NCBI RefSeq assembly: GCF_010894435.1
Contig: NZ_JAAIXZ010000007.1
Location: 22,851 to 86,850 of the forward strand
Length of the DNA stretch: 64,000 nucleotides
DNA from: Pyxidicoccus trucidator
Lineage (GTDB): Bacteria; Myxococcota; Myxococcia; Myxococcales; Myxococcaceae
Direction: 5' to 3'
Made by a program: the position numbers and the translations under genes. Positions 42,203 to 50,230 of this stretch are shown piece after piece. Position 1 is the stretch's first letter, and every line of letters begins with the position of its first letter. The notes below the pieces were generated by a model. It ran no database searches and had not been told where the DNA came from. It saw only the letters and a program-made list of their open reading frames with translations.

Positions 42203-43840
42203 GTGACGACCATCCACAATGTCTCCCGAGGCGATCGTCTCAGCTCGATTGCCGCCCGGTACAACACCACCGTGGAGAAGTTGGCCCAGGCCAACAACAT
42301 CGCGGACCCGAACAAGATTCGAACGGGCCAGAAGCTCGTCATCCCCGACGGCTTCGATCAGCCGACCACCGCCAAGACGCCCACCACCACGGGCGGCGAC
42401 AAGTTCGCCACCCCGTCGTCGAAGGCTGCTTCGGGCCCGGTGCGCGACGACGATGGCCGCACCTTCCCGACCTCGCGCGACGGCACGCCGATGTACAAGC
42501 AGGGCGATGACCAGTGGGGCTCGCGCCGCCTGGGCACCGGCTCGAGCGTGGGCGCCGCGGGCTGCGCCATGACGGCCACCGCGATGGCCGTCAGCAAGAT
42601 CACCGGGCAGACCATCAACCCCGGCGAGATGGACGCCTACCTCGACAAGAACGGTGGCTACTCCGGCAACGCGCTCAACTGGGGCACGGCGGCGAAGATG
42701 GGCGGGCTGAGCGCCGCCAAGTCGCCGTGGAACCTGGACACCATCAACAAGCAGATCGACGCGGGCCGCCCGGTCGTCGTGGGCGTGGACTACCGCGCGG
42801 GCAGCAACGGTGGCGCCAACGGCACCGACCACTGGATCACCATCACCGGCCGCGGCAGCGAGAACGGCAAGCCCGTCTACTACGCGAACGACCCGGCCAC
42901 CGGGAAGGAGATCACCCTCCGCCCCGATGGCAACCGGCTGTCGGGCGGTCCGTCGGGCTACAAGACCACGGGTGAGCTGGTGACGTTCTCCGGCGGCAAC
43001 CCGAAGCCGGGTGGCCGTCCGCCGAGCGATGGTGGCACCACGGATGGCACCACCACGAAGCCCCCGCCGGACAGCAAGCCGAAGCCTGGCGCCGTGAAGG
43101 GCATGGCGCTGCCGGGCGGCGACCTGGAGAAGGGCGCTCGCGGCGCCGAGGTGGAGCAGCTCCAGAAGGCGCTGGTGAAGGGCGGCTACATGACCGAGGC
43201 CGAGATGAAGACCGGCCCGGGCATCTTCGGCCCGCGCACCGAGCAGGCCCTGAAGGAGTTCCAGGCCGACAACGGCGTGAAGAACACCGGCTACTACGGC
43301 CCGCTGACCCGCGCGGCCTTCGACAAGCTGGGCGCGAAGGTGGGCGGTGGCGGAGCCAAGGTGGACGGCGGTGACAACAAGCCGGGCACCACGGACGGGA
43401 CGACCAAGCCCAGCACGGTGAAGGGCAACAACGACCTGAGCGGCTTCTCGTCCAACAAGTACGACAACCTCATCAACGAGATGTCGCAGAAGTACAAGGT
43501 GCCCGCGCGCCTCATCAAGGCGGTCATCCAGCAGGAGTCCGCGTTCAACCCCAACGCCACCTCGGGCGTGGGCGCCAAGGGCCTGATGCAGCTCATGCCG
43601 GCCACCGCGAAGGAGCTGGGCGTCACGGACCGCACGGACCCGCGCCAGAGCATCGAGGGCGGCACCAAGTACCTGGCCCAGCAGCTCAAGACGTTCAAGG
43701 GCGACGTCACGCTGGCGCTCGCCGCGTACAACGCCGGCGCGGGCAACGTGAACAAGTACGGCGGCGTGCCTCCGTTCAAGGAGACGCAGAACTACGTGAA
43801 GAAGATCACCGGTTGGTACAACGGCACGGGTCCGGCGTAG
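42203..43840 (+). CDS. Four-module cell-wall hydrolase: LysM, C39-like peptidase, PG-binding, lytic transglycosylase
   Basis: A 545-residue protein. Residues 3-48 are LysM (SRGDRLSSIAARYNT). Residues 95-260 are a peptidase C39-like papain fold with Cys121 (GAAGCAMTATA), His210 (TDHWIT) and Asp230 (ANDP). Residues of about 305-375 are a PG_binding_1 repeat. Residues 415-540 are an SLT lytic transglycosylase with Glu445 (QQESAFNP), GLMQLMPAT and AYNAGAGNV. The GTG at 42203 follows AAGGAT. There is no signal peptide, so export must use another route or the start is wrong. It combines a glycan-cutting domain and a cysteine peptidase in one wall-targeted protein. A terminator follows. Confidence 0.85.
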   Translation: MTTIHNVSRGDRLSSIAARYNTTVEKLAQANNIADPNKIRTGQKLVIPDGFDQPTTAKTPTTTGGDKFATPSSKAASGPVRDDDGRTFPTSRDGTPMYKQGDDQWGSRRLGTGSSVGAAGCAMTATAMAVSKITGQTINPGEMDAYLDKNGGYSGNALNWGTAAKMGGLSAAKSPWNLDTINKQIDAGRPVVVGVDYRAGSNGGANGTDHWITITGRGSENGKPVYYANDPATGKEITLRPDGNRLSGGPSGYKTTGELVTFSGGNPKPGGRPPSDGGTTDGTTTKPPPDSKPKPGAVKGMALPGGDLEKGARGAEVEQLQKALVKGGYMTEAEMKTGPGIFGPRTEQALKEFQADNGVKNTGYYGPLTRAAFDKLGAKVGGGGAKVDGGDNKPGTTDGTTKPSTVKGNNDLSGFSSNKYDNLINEMSQKYKVPARLIKAVIQQESAFNPNATSGVGAKGLMQLMPATAKELGVTDRTDPRQSIEGGTKYLAQQLKTFKGDVTLALAAYNAGAGNVNKYGGVPPFKETQNYVKKITGWYNGTGPA

Positions 43841-43864
43841 TCCTGACGCTGCTTCGAAGTTTCG

Positions 43865-43894
43865 CGGCCCGGTCACCTCGTGGTGGCCGGGCCG
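43865..43894 (+). terminator. Hairpin terminator after the wall hydrolase gene
   Basis: A 13-bp stem (one G-U pair) with loop TCGT, left arm CGGCCCGGTCACC, followed by a weak T-rich run. It lies 24 bases after the stop codon and 57 bases before the GST gene. Confidence 0.75.
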
Positions 43895-43951
43895 TGGTCG
43901 TTCTGGGGACTGGGCCTCTCACGAAGCCGTTCACCGAGGAGACACCGAGGC

Positions 43952-44596
43952 ATGATCACCATCAGCGCTTTCAAGTGGGTGCCGCCGTTCGCTCAGGGCG
44001 TGGTGCGCGACCTCCGGGTGCGGTGGGCGCTCGAGGAGGCCGGCCTCCCCTATGAAGCGAGGCTCATCGACGCCGAGGTCCAGGCGTCCTCCGAGTACCG
44101 TGCGCTCCAGCCCTTCGGGCAGGTGCCGGTGTTCGAGGAGGACGGGCTTGCCCTCTTCGAGTCGGGGGCCATCGTGCTCCACATCGCGTCCCGGAGCGAG
44201 GTGCTCCTCCCCTCCGACGAGGCCAGCCGGGCGCGTGCGGTGACGTGGCTGTTCGCGGCACTCAACTCGGTCGAGAACCGGGTCCAGCAACTCGCCGAAC
44301 TCGACCTGTTCTACCCCGACCAGGAGTGGGCAAAGCTCCGCCGACCGGGTCTGGAGAAGGCCGTCAGGCGTCGGCTGTCGGAGCTCGTCGCGTGGCTCGG
44401 GGACCGCGAGTACCTGGAGGACCGCTTCACCGTTGGCGACCTGATGATGACGACGGTGCTCCGCATCCTCCGTCACACCGACCTGCTCGACGCCGAGCCC
44501 ACGCTGAAGGCCTACAAGGAGCGGTGTGAGGCGCGGCCGGCGTTCCAGCGGGCGCTGGCCGCGCAGATGGAGCCGTTCCAGCGGCGCGGGACCTGA
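43952..44596 (+). CDS. Glutathione S-transferase family protein
   Basis: A 214-residue GST. The thioredoxin-like N-terminal domain carries ALEEAGLPYEARLID, FGQVPVFEEDG (cis-Pro) and the ESGAIVLHIA motif; the all-alpha C-terminal domain includes YLEDRFTVGDLMM, the conserved N-capping Asp region. The ATG at 43952 with GAGGAGAC upstream is chosen over an earlier frame start. Substrates are unknown. The gene lies just past the terminator of the hydrolase gene. Convergent with the lipoprotein at 44745. Confidence 0.88.
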   Translation: MITISAFKWVPPFAQGVVRDLRVRWALEEAGLPYEARLIDAEVQASSEYRALQPFGQVPVFEEDGLALFESGAIVLHIASRSEVLLPSDEASRARAVTWLFAALNSVENRVQQLAELDLFYPDQEWAKLRRPGLEKAVRRRLSELVAWLGDREYLEDRFTVGDLMMTTVLRILRHTDLLDAEPTLKAYKERCEARPAFQRALAAQMEPFQRRGT

Positions 44597-44606
44597 GCCG
44601 GGGCGG

Positions 44607-44732
44607 GGAGGCCGGCGGAAGGAACGTTCATTCCGGGGGGGCCAGGAGCGGGAGGCCGGCGGAAGGAACGTTCGTTCCGGGGGGGGTGAGCCCGGGCGGG
44701 GAAGCTGGCGGAATGGAACGTCCATTCCGCGG
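44607..44732. repeat. Three tandem units with GGAACGTTC-like palindrome
   Basis: Three similar units at about 44607-44640, 44651-44686 and 44698-44730. Each contains a GGCGGAAGGAACGTTC core followed by ATTCC or GTTCC, so each is near-palindromic (GGAACGTTCnTTCC). Spaced by G-rich linkers of about 12 bases. They lie between convergent stops. A REP-like repeat, terminator cluster or protein-binding array are all possible. Confidence 0.7.
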
Positions 44733-44744
44733 CGCGCGCTCCGG

Positions 44745-45866
44745 TCAGGGGGTAGGCCAGAATGCGGGCGCGTAGACCTCCGGCACGGAGGCGATTCGCT
44801 CCGGCTTCGCGGGGTTCCACACGTGCGCTGCGGCATAGCCGCCGTAGGCGGTGACGAGCAGCAGCCCGCGCTGGACCTGGAAGCCGAGGTACGCGTCCGA
44901 CTCGGCCACGTCCTTCAGCGCCACGCGCTTGCCACCCTGGGACCAGAGCAGCGGCTGACCCATGACCATCTGGCGGCCCTCGTCGCGAGCGCGGTAGTAG
45001 AGCGTCCCCTCCGAGGCGGGCAGCTCCATCCACCAGCCCTCGCCCGCGCCATCCGTGGCGGTGGCGTCCAGCTCCTTCGCCACCTCCGCCGGGACCTTCC
45101 TCCCCTGGGGGCTGCCCGGGAGCGACGCGCTCCAGGAGGCAGTGAGCGTCTTCTCCACGTCGAGCGCGGTGAGCCCGGGAGCACTGGCCGCCTCGAAGCG
45201 ACTCGGCTTCGCCTCGACGCGCTTCCAGGCGCCGTCCTCCAGCCGGTAGGCCAGCGCGAGCCCCGGGACGCCAGCACCCCGCGCCACGGTGTAGCGCTCG
45301 CCCTCGAAGGTGATGACGCCCTTCTTCGGTGCCCGCGCGTTGTAGGCGAGGGTGATGAGGGCCACCGGACGCGACTGGGCGTCGAAGCCGAGCCGCGAGA
45401 CATAGGGCAGGTCCGGGCCAGCGGGGCCGGTGCCTCCGGGCAGCGACTTCAAGTCCAGCGGTTGGCCCGACTTCGCGCCCAGGTCCACCCGCCAGGCGCG
45501 CGCCACCTCGCCCTCGCCCGAGGGCCAGGTGAAGACGAGGCCCTGCTTCCCATCCGGGCTCCACGTCACCATGGACCTGTCGCAGGCCGCGTCGAAGGAG
45601 AACACCGTGGCGGGCTCGCCCGGGAGCGGGTGGCGCACCCACTGGCACTTCTCACTGTCGCCAGGAGACTTGAGGTAGCCGAGCACCGCCTGCGTGGCGT
45701 CGGCGGCTGGCGCGGGGGTGGGCCTGGGGGCGGGCGTGTCGCGAGCCGCGACAGGGCGGGGCGCGGCGGGAGGGGGAGGCGTGGACTCGGGCGAGCCCTG
45801 TCCGGACTGGCAGCCAGCGAGGGCAAGAGCGGCGAGCAGCGCAGGGGCGCGGCGAAGCGGATTCAT
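44745..45866 (-). CDS. Hypothetical lipoprotein with beta-propeller-like repeats
   Basis: A 373-residue lipoprotein (ALAGC lipobox, Cys19; ATG at 45866). A Pro-rich linker to about residue 65 is followed by a region with several strand repeats of the type SMVTWSPDGKQGLVFTW and YLGFQVQRGLLLVTAYGG, as in WD40/TolB-like propellers. No catalytic motif. It is divergent from the methyltransferase gene and convergent with the GST gene. Function unknown; a cell-envelope beta-rich binding protein is the best guess. Confidence 0.6.
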   Translation of the reverse strand: MNPLRRAPALLAALALAGCQSGQGSPESTPPPPAAPRPVAARDTPAPRPTPAPAADATQAVLGYLKSPGDSEKCQWVRHPLPGEPATVFSFDAACDRSMVTWSPDGKQGLVFTWPSGEGEVARAWRVDLGAKSGQPLDLKSLPGGTGPAGPDLPYVSRLGFDAQSRPVALITLAYNARAPKKGVITFEGERYTVARGAGVPGLALAYRLEDGAWKRVEAKPSRFEAASAPGLTALDVEKTLTASWSASLPGSPQGRKVPAEVAKELDATATDGAGEGWWMELPASEGTLYYRARDEGRQMVMGQPLLWSQGGKRVALKDVAESDAYLGFQVQRGLLLVTAYGGYAAAHVWNPAKPERIASVPEVYAPAFWPTP

Positions 45867-45980
45867 GCGAGACCTCGGCAGGCCCCGGCGACGTGACGGC
45901 CCGGGGCGGAAGGGGGGCACACTATCCATCCCCGGACTCCTGGGCAGCCCCTACGTGACGGAGGGTAGGCTGGCGCGGCA

Positions 45981-46976
45981 ATGTCGAGCCCCGACGAGCC
46001 CTCCGCGCCCCCGCGCCGCTACCACGACGAGCCGCTCATCCTCATCGTCCGTCACCTGCGAGACGCGCTCGGTGCTGGCCGCGCGCGCATCGAGGTGCCC
46101 GACCCGGACCTGGGACGTGGGCACTACCCGGGTGAGCGCGTGGGGCCCGGGGGCGGCCTCGTCCACCGCCCCCTGCGGAGCTGGTGTGACCTGGCCGAGG
46201 GCCTCTCGTGCCGGCTGCTCACCCCGCGCGCGGTGGATGGCACCCACGTGGCGCTCACCTTCGAGCGGCTCGGTGCGGAGGCGGCCTGGCATGCGGGCGG
46301 GGGCGCGTCGGAAGAAGCGCCTCCGCCGCAGGAGCGCTATGGCGCCGCCTCCGAGTTCGCCCGGGTGCGCAAGCTGGAGGACGCGGGCTTCCTGCTGCCC
46401 TGGCTGGAGGCGCTCGGGCGCATCCACCTGCCCCCGGGGGCGAGGGTGCTGGACCTGGGCGTGAATCGCGGTGACGAATTGGCCGCCTTCGCGTGGCTGG
46501 AAGGCGCCCCGGACGTCACCTTCGTCGGCGTGGACCATGGCGCCAGCGCGCTCGCCGAGGCGCGGGCCCGCTTCCCCGACGCGCGGCACAGTTTCGTGCT
46601 CGCGGACCTCAATGCCCTGCCTGCCGGGCTGGGGCGCTTCAGCCTCGTGCTGTCGGTGGGCACGCTGCAGAGCCCCGGCGTGGACGACCATGCGCTGCTG
46701 CGCCGGCTCGTGCAGGAGCACCTGGAGCCACGGGCCTCGCTGGTGCTCGGCTTCCCCAACTCGCGTTTCCGGGATGGGGAAGTGGTCTACGGCGCGCGCG
46801 TGCGCAACCTTCGCGAGCCGGACCTGTCACTGCTGGTGAAGGACCTGTCCTTCTACCGTCGCTACCTGCACCAGCACGGCTTCCGCACCTTCCTCGGGGG
46901 CAAGTATGACCTGCTGCTCACAGCCGTGCGGGGCGGTGCCAGTCCTTCCAGGACGGACTCCGAGCCCCTGGATTGA
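45981..46976 (+). CDS. Class I SAM-dependent methyltransferase
   Basis: A 331-residue protein. The C-terminal 200 residues form a Rossmann methyltransferase: motif I VLDLGVNRGDEL, acidic strand-2 residue in FVGVDHG, motif at ADLNALPAGLGRFSLVLSV, and late strands YDLLLTAV. The first 130 residues carry a charged N-terminal domain of unknown type with a YHDEPLILIVRHL segment. Substrate cannot be stated. The start 45981 is the first ATG after the divergent lipoprotein start. Short hairpin at 46999-47015 may end transcription. Confidence 0.75.
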   Translation: MSSPDEPSAPPRRYHDEPLILIVRHLRDALGAGRARIEVPDPDLGRGHYPGERVGPGGGLVHRPLRSWCDLAEGLSCRLLTPRAVDGTHVALTFERLGAEAAWHAGGGASEEAPPPQERYGAASEFARVRKLEDAGFLLPWLEALGRIHLPPGARVLDLGVNRGDELAAFAWLEGAPDVTFVGVDHGASALAEARARFPDARHSFVLADLNALPAGLGRFSLVLSVGTLQSPGVDDHALLRRLVQEHLEPRASLVLGFPNSRFRDGEVVYGARVRNLREPDLSLLVKDLSFYRRYLHQHGFRTFLGGKYDLLLTAVRGGASPSRTDSEPLD

Positions 46977-46998
46977 ATGTCGGGGGGAAACCCTCGCG

Positions 46999-47015
46999 CC
47001 CTCCTATCGGGAGGG
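46999..47015 (+). terminator. Weak hairpin after the methyltransferase gene
   Basis: CCCTCC and GGAGGG pair around a five-base loop, followed by TTGATG. Small stem and no U-tract, so it is only a possible terminator. Confidence 0.35.
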
Positions 47016-47090
47016 TTGATGCCCACCTCATCACTCCCAGATTTCAGCGCTTCAAGGCGTTGCAATTCTTCGTGGGCCTGAGGGGGCGTG

Positions 47091-50000
47091 ATGGTTCGAT
47101 GGGGTGGGTGGTTGCTATTGGCGGCGGGTGTCTGTCTTTTGCCCGCCTCGGGCCGGGCGTCGACTGGAGCCGCGCCCTCCGCGAACTGGGACCCCGTGCC
47201 GGTCTGTCCGACGCCGCGCTGTGCGCCTGCCCTGCCGGTCAAGGACATCGCCTTCGGCCGGAGGTCGGGCCTTCCCGCCTCGTTCGTCGACCTGGGGGGC
47301 ACGCTGTCCTTCAGCGCGATGAACCGCCCCTACGGCCGCGAGCTGTGGCGGAGCGACGGGACGGCCGCCGGCACTGCCCTGGTCAAGGACATCAATCCCG
47401 GCCCCGAGGATGGGCTGCAGGACTTCGATGACGAGACGGGAGTCGCCAACGAGCGGGTGGCGGTGAGGGAGGGAGTGCTCTTCTTCCAGGCCGACGATGG
47501 AGTGCATGGCCGTGAGCTGTGGCGGAGCGACGGGACGGAGGCGGGCACGGTGCTCGTCAAGGACATCCAACCGGGTCCGGACGGCTCGTTCCTCTCGGGG
47601 CTGCTGCTCGTGGACGGCGTCCTCTACTTCTCCGCGTTCGACGAGCTGCACGGCCGCGAGCTGTGGCGGAGCGATGGGACGGAGGCCGGCACCTGGCGGG
47701 TGGCCGACATCTTCCCGGGGCCCTCGGACTCGCGACCCGACTCGCTGAACGTCATGGGCGGCACGCTCTTCTTCGAGGCCGACGACGGTGTCCACGGCAG
47801 TGAGCTGTGGCGGAGCGACGGGACGAAGGCGGGCACGGTGCTCGTCAAGGACATCGCTCCCGGAGAAGAGGGCGGCGGCCCGTTCCACCTGACCGTGCTG
47901 GGCGGCACGTTGTTCTTCACCGCCTTCGACACGCTGCACGGCCGCGAGCTGTGGAAGAGCGACGGGACGGAGGCGGGCACGGTGCTCGTCGAGGACCTCA
48001 ATCCCGGTCCCGAGTGGTCGAGCCCCAACGGCCTCATCGCCGTGGGCGGGCGCGTCTTCCTGTTCGCGCGTACTCCGGAGAACGGCGAGGAGCCGTGGGT
48101 CAGCGATGGGACGGAAGCAGGGACCTTCCTCGTCAAGGACATCTACCCCGGGCCCGAGGACTCGTTCCCCGACTTCGACATCCCCCGCTTTCGCGTGGGC
48201 CTGGGCGGCGTCCTGATGTTCGACGCGGAGGACGGAGTACGTGGCATCGAGCTGTGGCGGAGCGACGGGACGGAGGCGGGGACGGTGCTCGTCAAGGACA
48301 TCCTCCCCGGCCCCGGGAACTCGACGCCGGCGTGGCTGGCGGAGGTGGCGGGAGTGCTGGTGTTCTCCGCTGACGACGAGCGGGGCCGTGACGAGCTGTG
48401 GCGGAGCGATGGGACGGAGGCCGGTACGTACCGGCTCCGCGCGGCGACCGGCGGGCCTCGCCACAGGGGACCTCGGGCCTTCACTGTCCTGGGCGCGTCC
48501 GTCTTCTTCCTGGCCTTCGATGAGAACATGGGAGGCGAGCTGTGGTCCCTGCCGTTGGCCTCGCTGCGTGAGTGCAGGACCTCTACGGCAGCGCCCACGG
48601 GCCGCCTGGGCGGTGGCCAGGAGACGCGCCTCCTCGCGGACGCCAAGCCGCAGGCGCGGGGGACCGGCATGCTCGGCTTCTGGGCGTGGTTCCTGGGCCT
48701 CCCCGTGCTCGTGGTGGGCACCGCGTGGGCGTGGCGGCGCCGGGGGCGACCGGCATGGCGGCTGCTGACACTGCTGCTGCTCGTCCTCCCCGGCATGCTG
48801 GTGGGTTGCACGTCCGCTGACGTCAGCGCCGGGGAGGCTCGGAGCGAGGCCCTGGAGGACGAGCCGGAGACGCTGGAGAACACCGCCTTCATGTCGACCT
48901 GCAAGGGGGCCTTCCAGGTCAGGGACATTGCCGCCTGCATCGAGGACTCCATGCCTCGGGAGCTGGTGGACCTGAAGGGGACGCTGTTCTTCGCCGCGGA
49001 CGACGGGAGCTCCGGCAACGAGCTGTGGCGGAGCAATGGCACCCGGGGTGGCACCCGGCGCGTGGACGACATCGCCCCCGGGGCCGCCAGCGGGTCTCCG
49101 CTCGGGCTGACCCCGGTGGGCGACCTGCTCTACTTCTCCGCGGACGACGGGGTCCACGGGCGCGAGCTATGGAAGAGCGATGACACCGCTGCCGGGACGC
49201 GGATGGTGGAGGACATCATCCCCGGCCCCGAGGGCTCGGACCCGGGCGAGCTGACGGTGGTGGACGGCAAGCTCTTCTTCCTTACCCGGACGCCGGACTT
49301 CCGCACCGAGCTGTGGAAGAGCGATGGCACGCGGGGCGGGACGACCCGGGTGAAGGGGGACGGCTTCCCGTCGCAGCTCGTGGCACTGGGGCGGCTGCTC
49401 CTCTTCGCGGCGTATGACCCGGCGACCGGCTTCGAGCTGTGGCGGAGCAACGGGACCCAGGCCGGGACGTACCTGCTCGCGGACCTGGTGCCAGGGCCCG
49501 GCAGCGGGAACCCCATCTTCATGACGCGGGTGGGCAGCAAGGTGTACTTCGCCGCCAACGCCGGAGGGGAGAACCGGGAGCTGTTCGTCAGCGACGGGAC
49601 GCCCGGGGGGACGCGGCTGGTGAAGGACATCGTCCCCGGCTCCCAGGGCTCCTATCCAGAGGGCTTCGTCGGGTTGGGCAACACGGTCTTCTTCACCGCC
49701 TATGGACCGGACTTCAATCCCCGGCTCTACAAGAGCGATGGGACGGCGGAGGGGACGGTGCAGGTGGGGAGCGTCGCCCCGCGGTCCTTCTCGCTGGTGG
49801 CCGCGGGCAGACAGGTCTTCTTCACCAACCTCCTGGACGGAGATGACATCGAGCTGTGGCGGACCGACGGCACCGACGCGGGGACGCGGAGGGTCAAGGA
49901 CATCGTCCCCGGCCCCGATGGCTCGGAGCCTCAGGACCTGACGGCGGTGGGAGACTGGTTGTTCTTCACCGCCTTCGATGCGAGCTCGGGCCGCGAGCTG

Positions 50001-50186
50001 TGGCGGAGCGACGGCACGGAGGCGGGCACGGTGCGCCTCACGGAGCTCGCACCGGGCTTCCTGTCCCCATACGTGAATGGGGTCACTGTCTCGGGCTCGC
50101 GGGTGTTCTTCGCCGCGGATGACACCGTGACAGGGGAGGAGCTGTGGGCCCTGCCGCTGGCCTGCCTCCCGCCGTCACGGAGATGA
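47091..50186 (+). CDS. Duplicated ELWxxDGT-repeat exported protein with internal membrane/lipobox junction
   Basis: A 1031-residue protein. Signal peptide MVRWGGWLLLAAGVCLLPASGRAS. The first half has eight ELWRSDGTEAGT-type repeats and ends ELWSLPLASL. A hydrophobic segment (527-545) and Arg-Arg-Arg follow, as in a C-terminal sorting tail, and at once a second hydrophobic run ending LVGC with Cys573, a lipobox form. The second half repeats the same design: eight ELWRSNGT-type repeats ending ELWALPLAC. So it looks like two paralogous exported proteins fused in frame. ELWxxDGT repeats form a beta-propeller-like fold of unknown role. ATG at 47091 has GAGGGGG upstream; a GTG at 47088 is the other candidate. 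Confidence 0.8.
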   Translation: MVRWGGWLLLAAGVCLLPASGRASTGAAPSANWDPVPVCPTPRCAPALPVKDIAFGRRSGLPASFVDLGGTLSFSAMNRPYGRELWRSDGTAAGTALVKDINPGPEDGLQDFDDETGVANERVAVREGVLFFQADDGVHGRELWRSDGTEAGTVLVKDIQPGPDGSFLSGLLLVDGVLYFSAFDELHGRELWRSDGTEAGTWRVADIFPGPSDSRPDSLNVMGGTLFFEADDGVHGSELWRSDGTKAGTVLVKDIAPGEEGGGPFHLTVLGGTLFFTAFDTLHGRELWKSDGTEAGTVLVEDLNPGPEWSSPNGLIAVGGRVFLFARTPENGEEPWVSDGTEAGTFLVKDIYPGPEDSFPDFDIPRFRVGLGGVLMFDAEDGVRGIELWRSDGTEAGTVLVKDILPGPGNSTPAWLAEVAGVLVFSADDERGRDELWRSDGTEAGTYRLRAATGGPRHRGPRAFTVLGASVFFLAFDENMGGELWSLPLASLRECRTSTAAPTGRLGGGQETRLLADAKPQARGTGMLGFWAWFLGLPVLVVGTAWAWRRRGRPAWRLLTLLLLVLPGMLVGCTSADVSAGEARSEALEDEPETLENTAFMSTCKGAFQVRDIAACIEDSMPRELVDLKGTLFFAADDGSSGNELWRSNGTRGGTRRVDDIAPGAASGSPLGLTPVGDLLYFSADDGVHGRELWKSDDTAAGTRMVEDIIPGPEGSDPGELTVVDGKLFFLTRTPDFRTELWKSDGTRGGTTRVKGDGFPSQLVALGRLLLFAAYDPATGFELWRSNGTQAGTYLLADLVPGPGSGNPIFMTRVGSKVYFAANAGGENRELFVSDGTPGGTRLVKDIVPGSQGSYPEGFVGLGNTVFFTAYGPDFNPRLYKSDGTAEGTVQVGSVAPRSFSLVAAGRQVFFTNLLDGDDIELWRTDGTDAGTRRVKDIVPGPDGSEPQDLTAVGDWLFFTAFDASSGRELWRSDGTEAGTVRLTELAPGFLSPYVNGVTVSGSRVFFAADDTVTGEELWALPLACLPPSRR

Positions 50187-50230
50187 GGGTGACGCTCAGG
50201 ACCTGATGAGCGGGCGGCGCTCGCCCCCGC

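Noticed and set aside
47330..50050. Recurrent GAGCTGTGGCGGAGCGA DNA motif
   Set aside because: Codes the ELWRSDGT protein repeats, not a separate DNA element.
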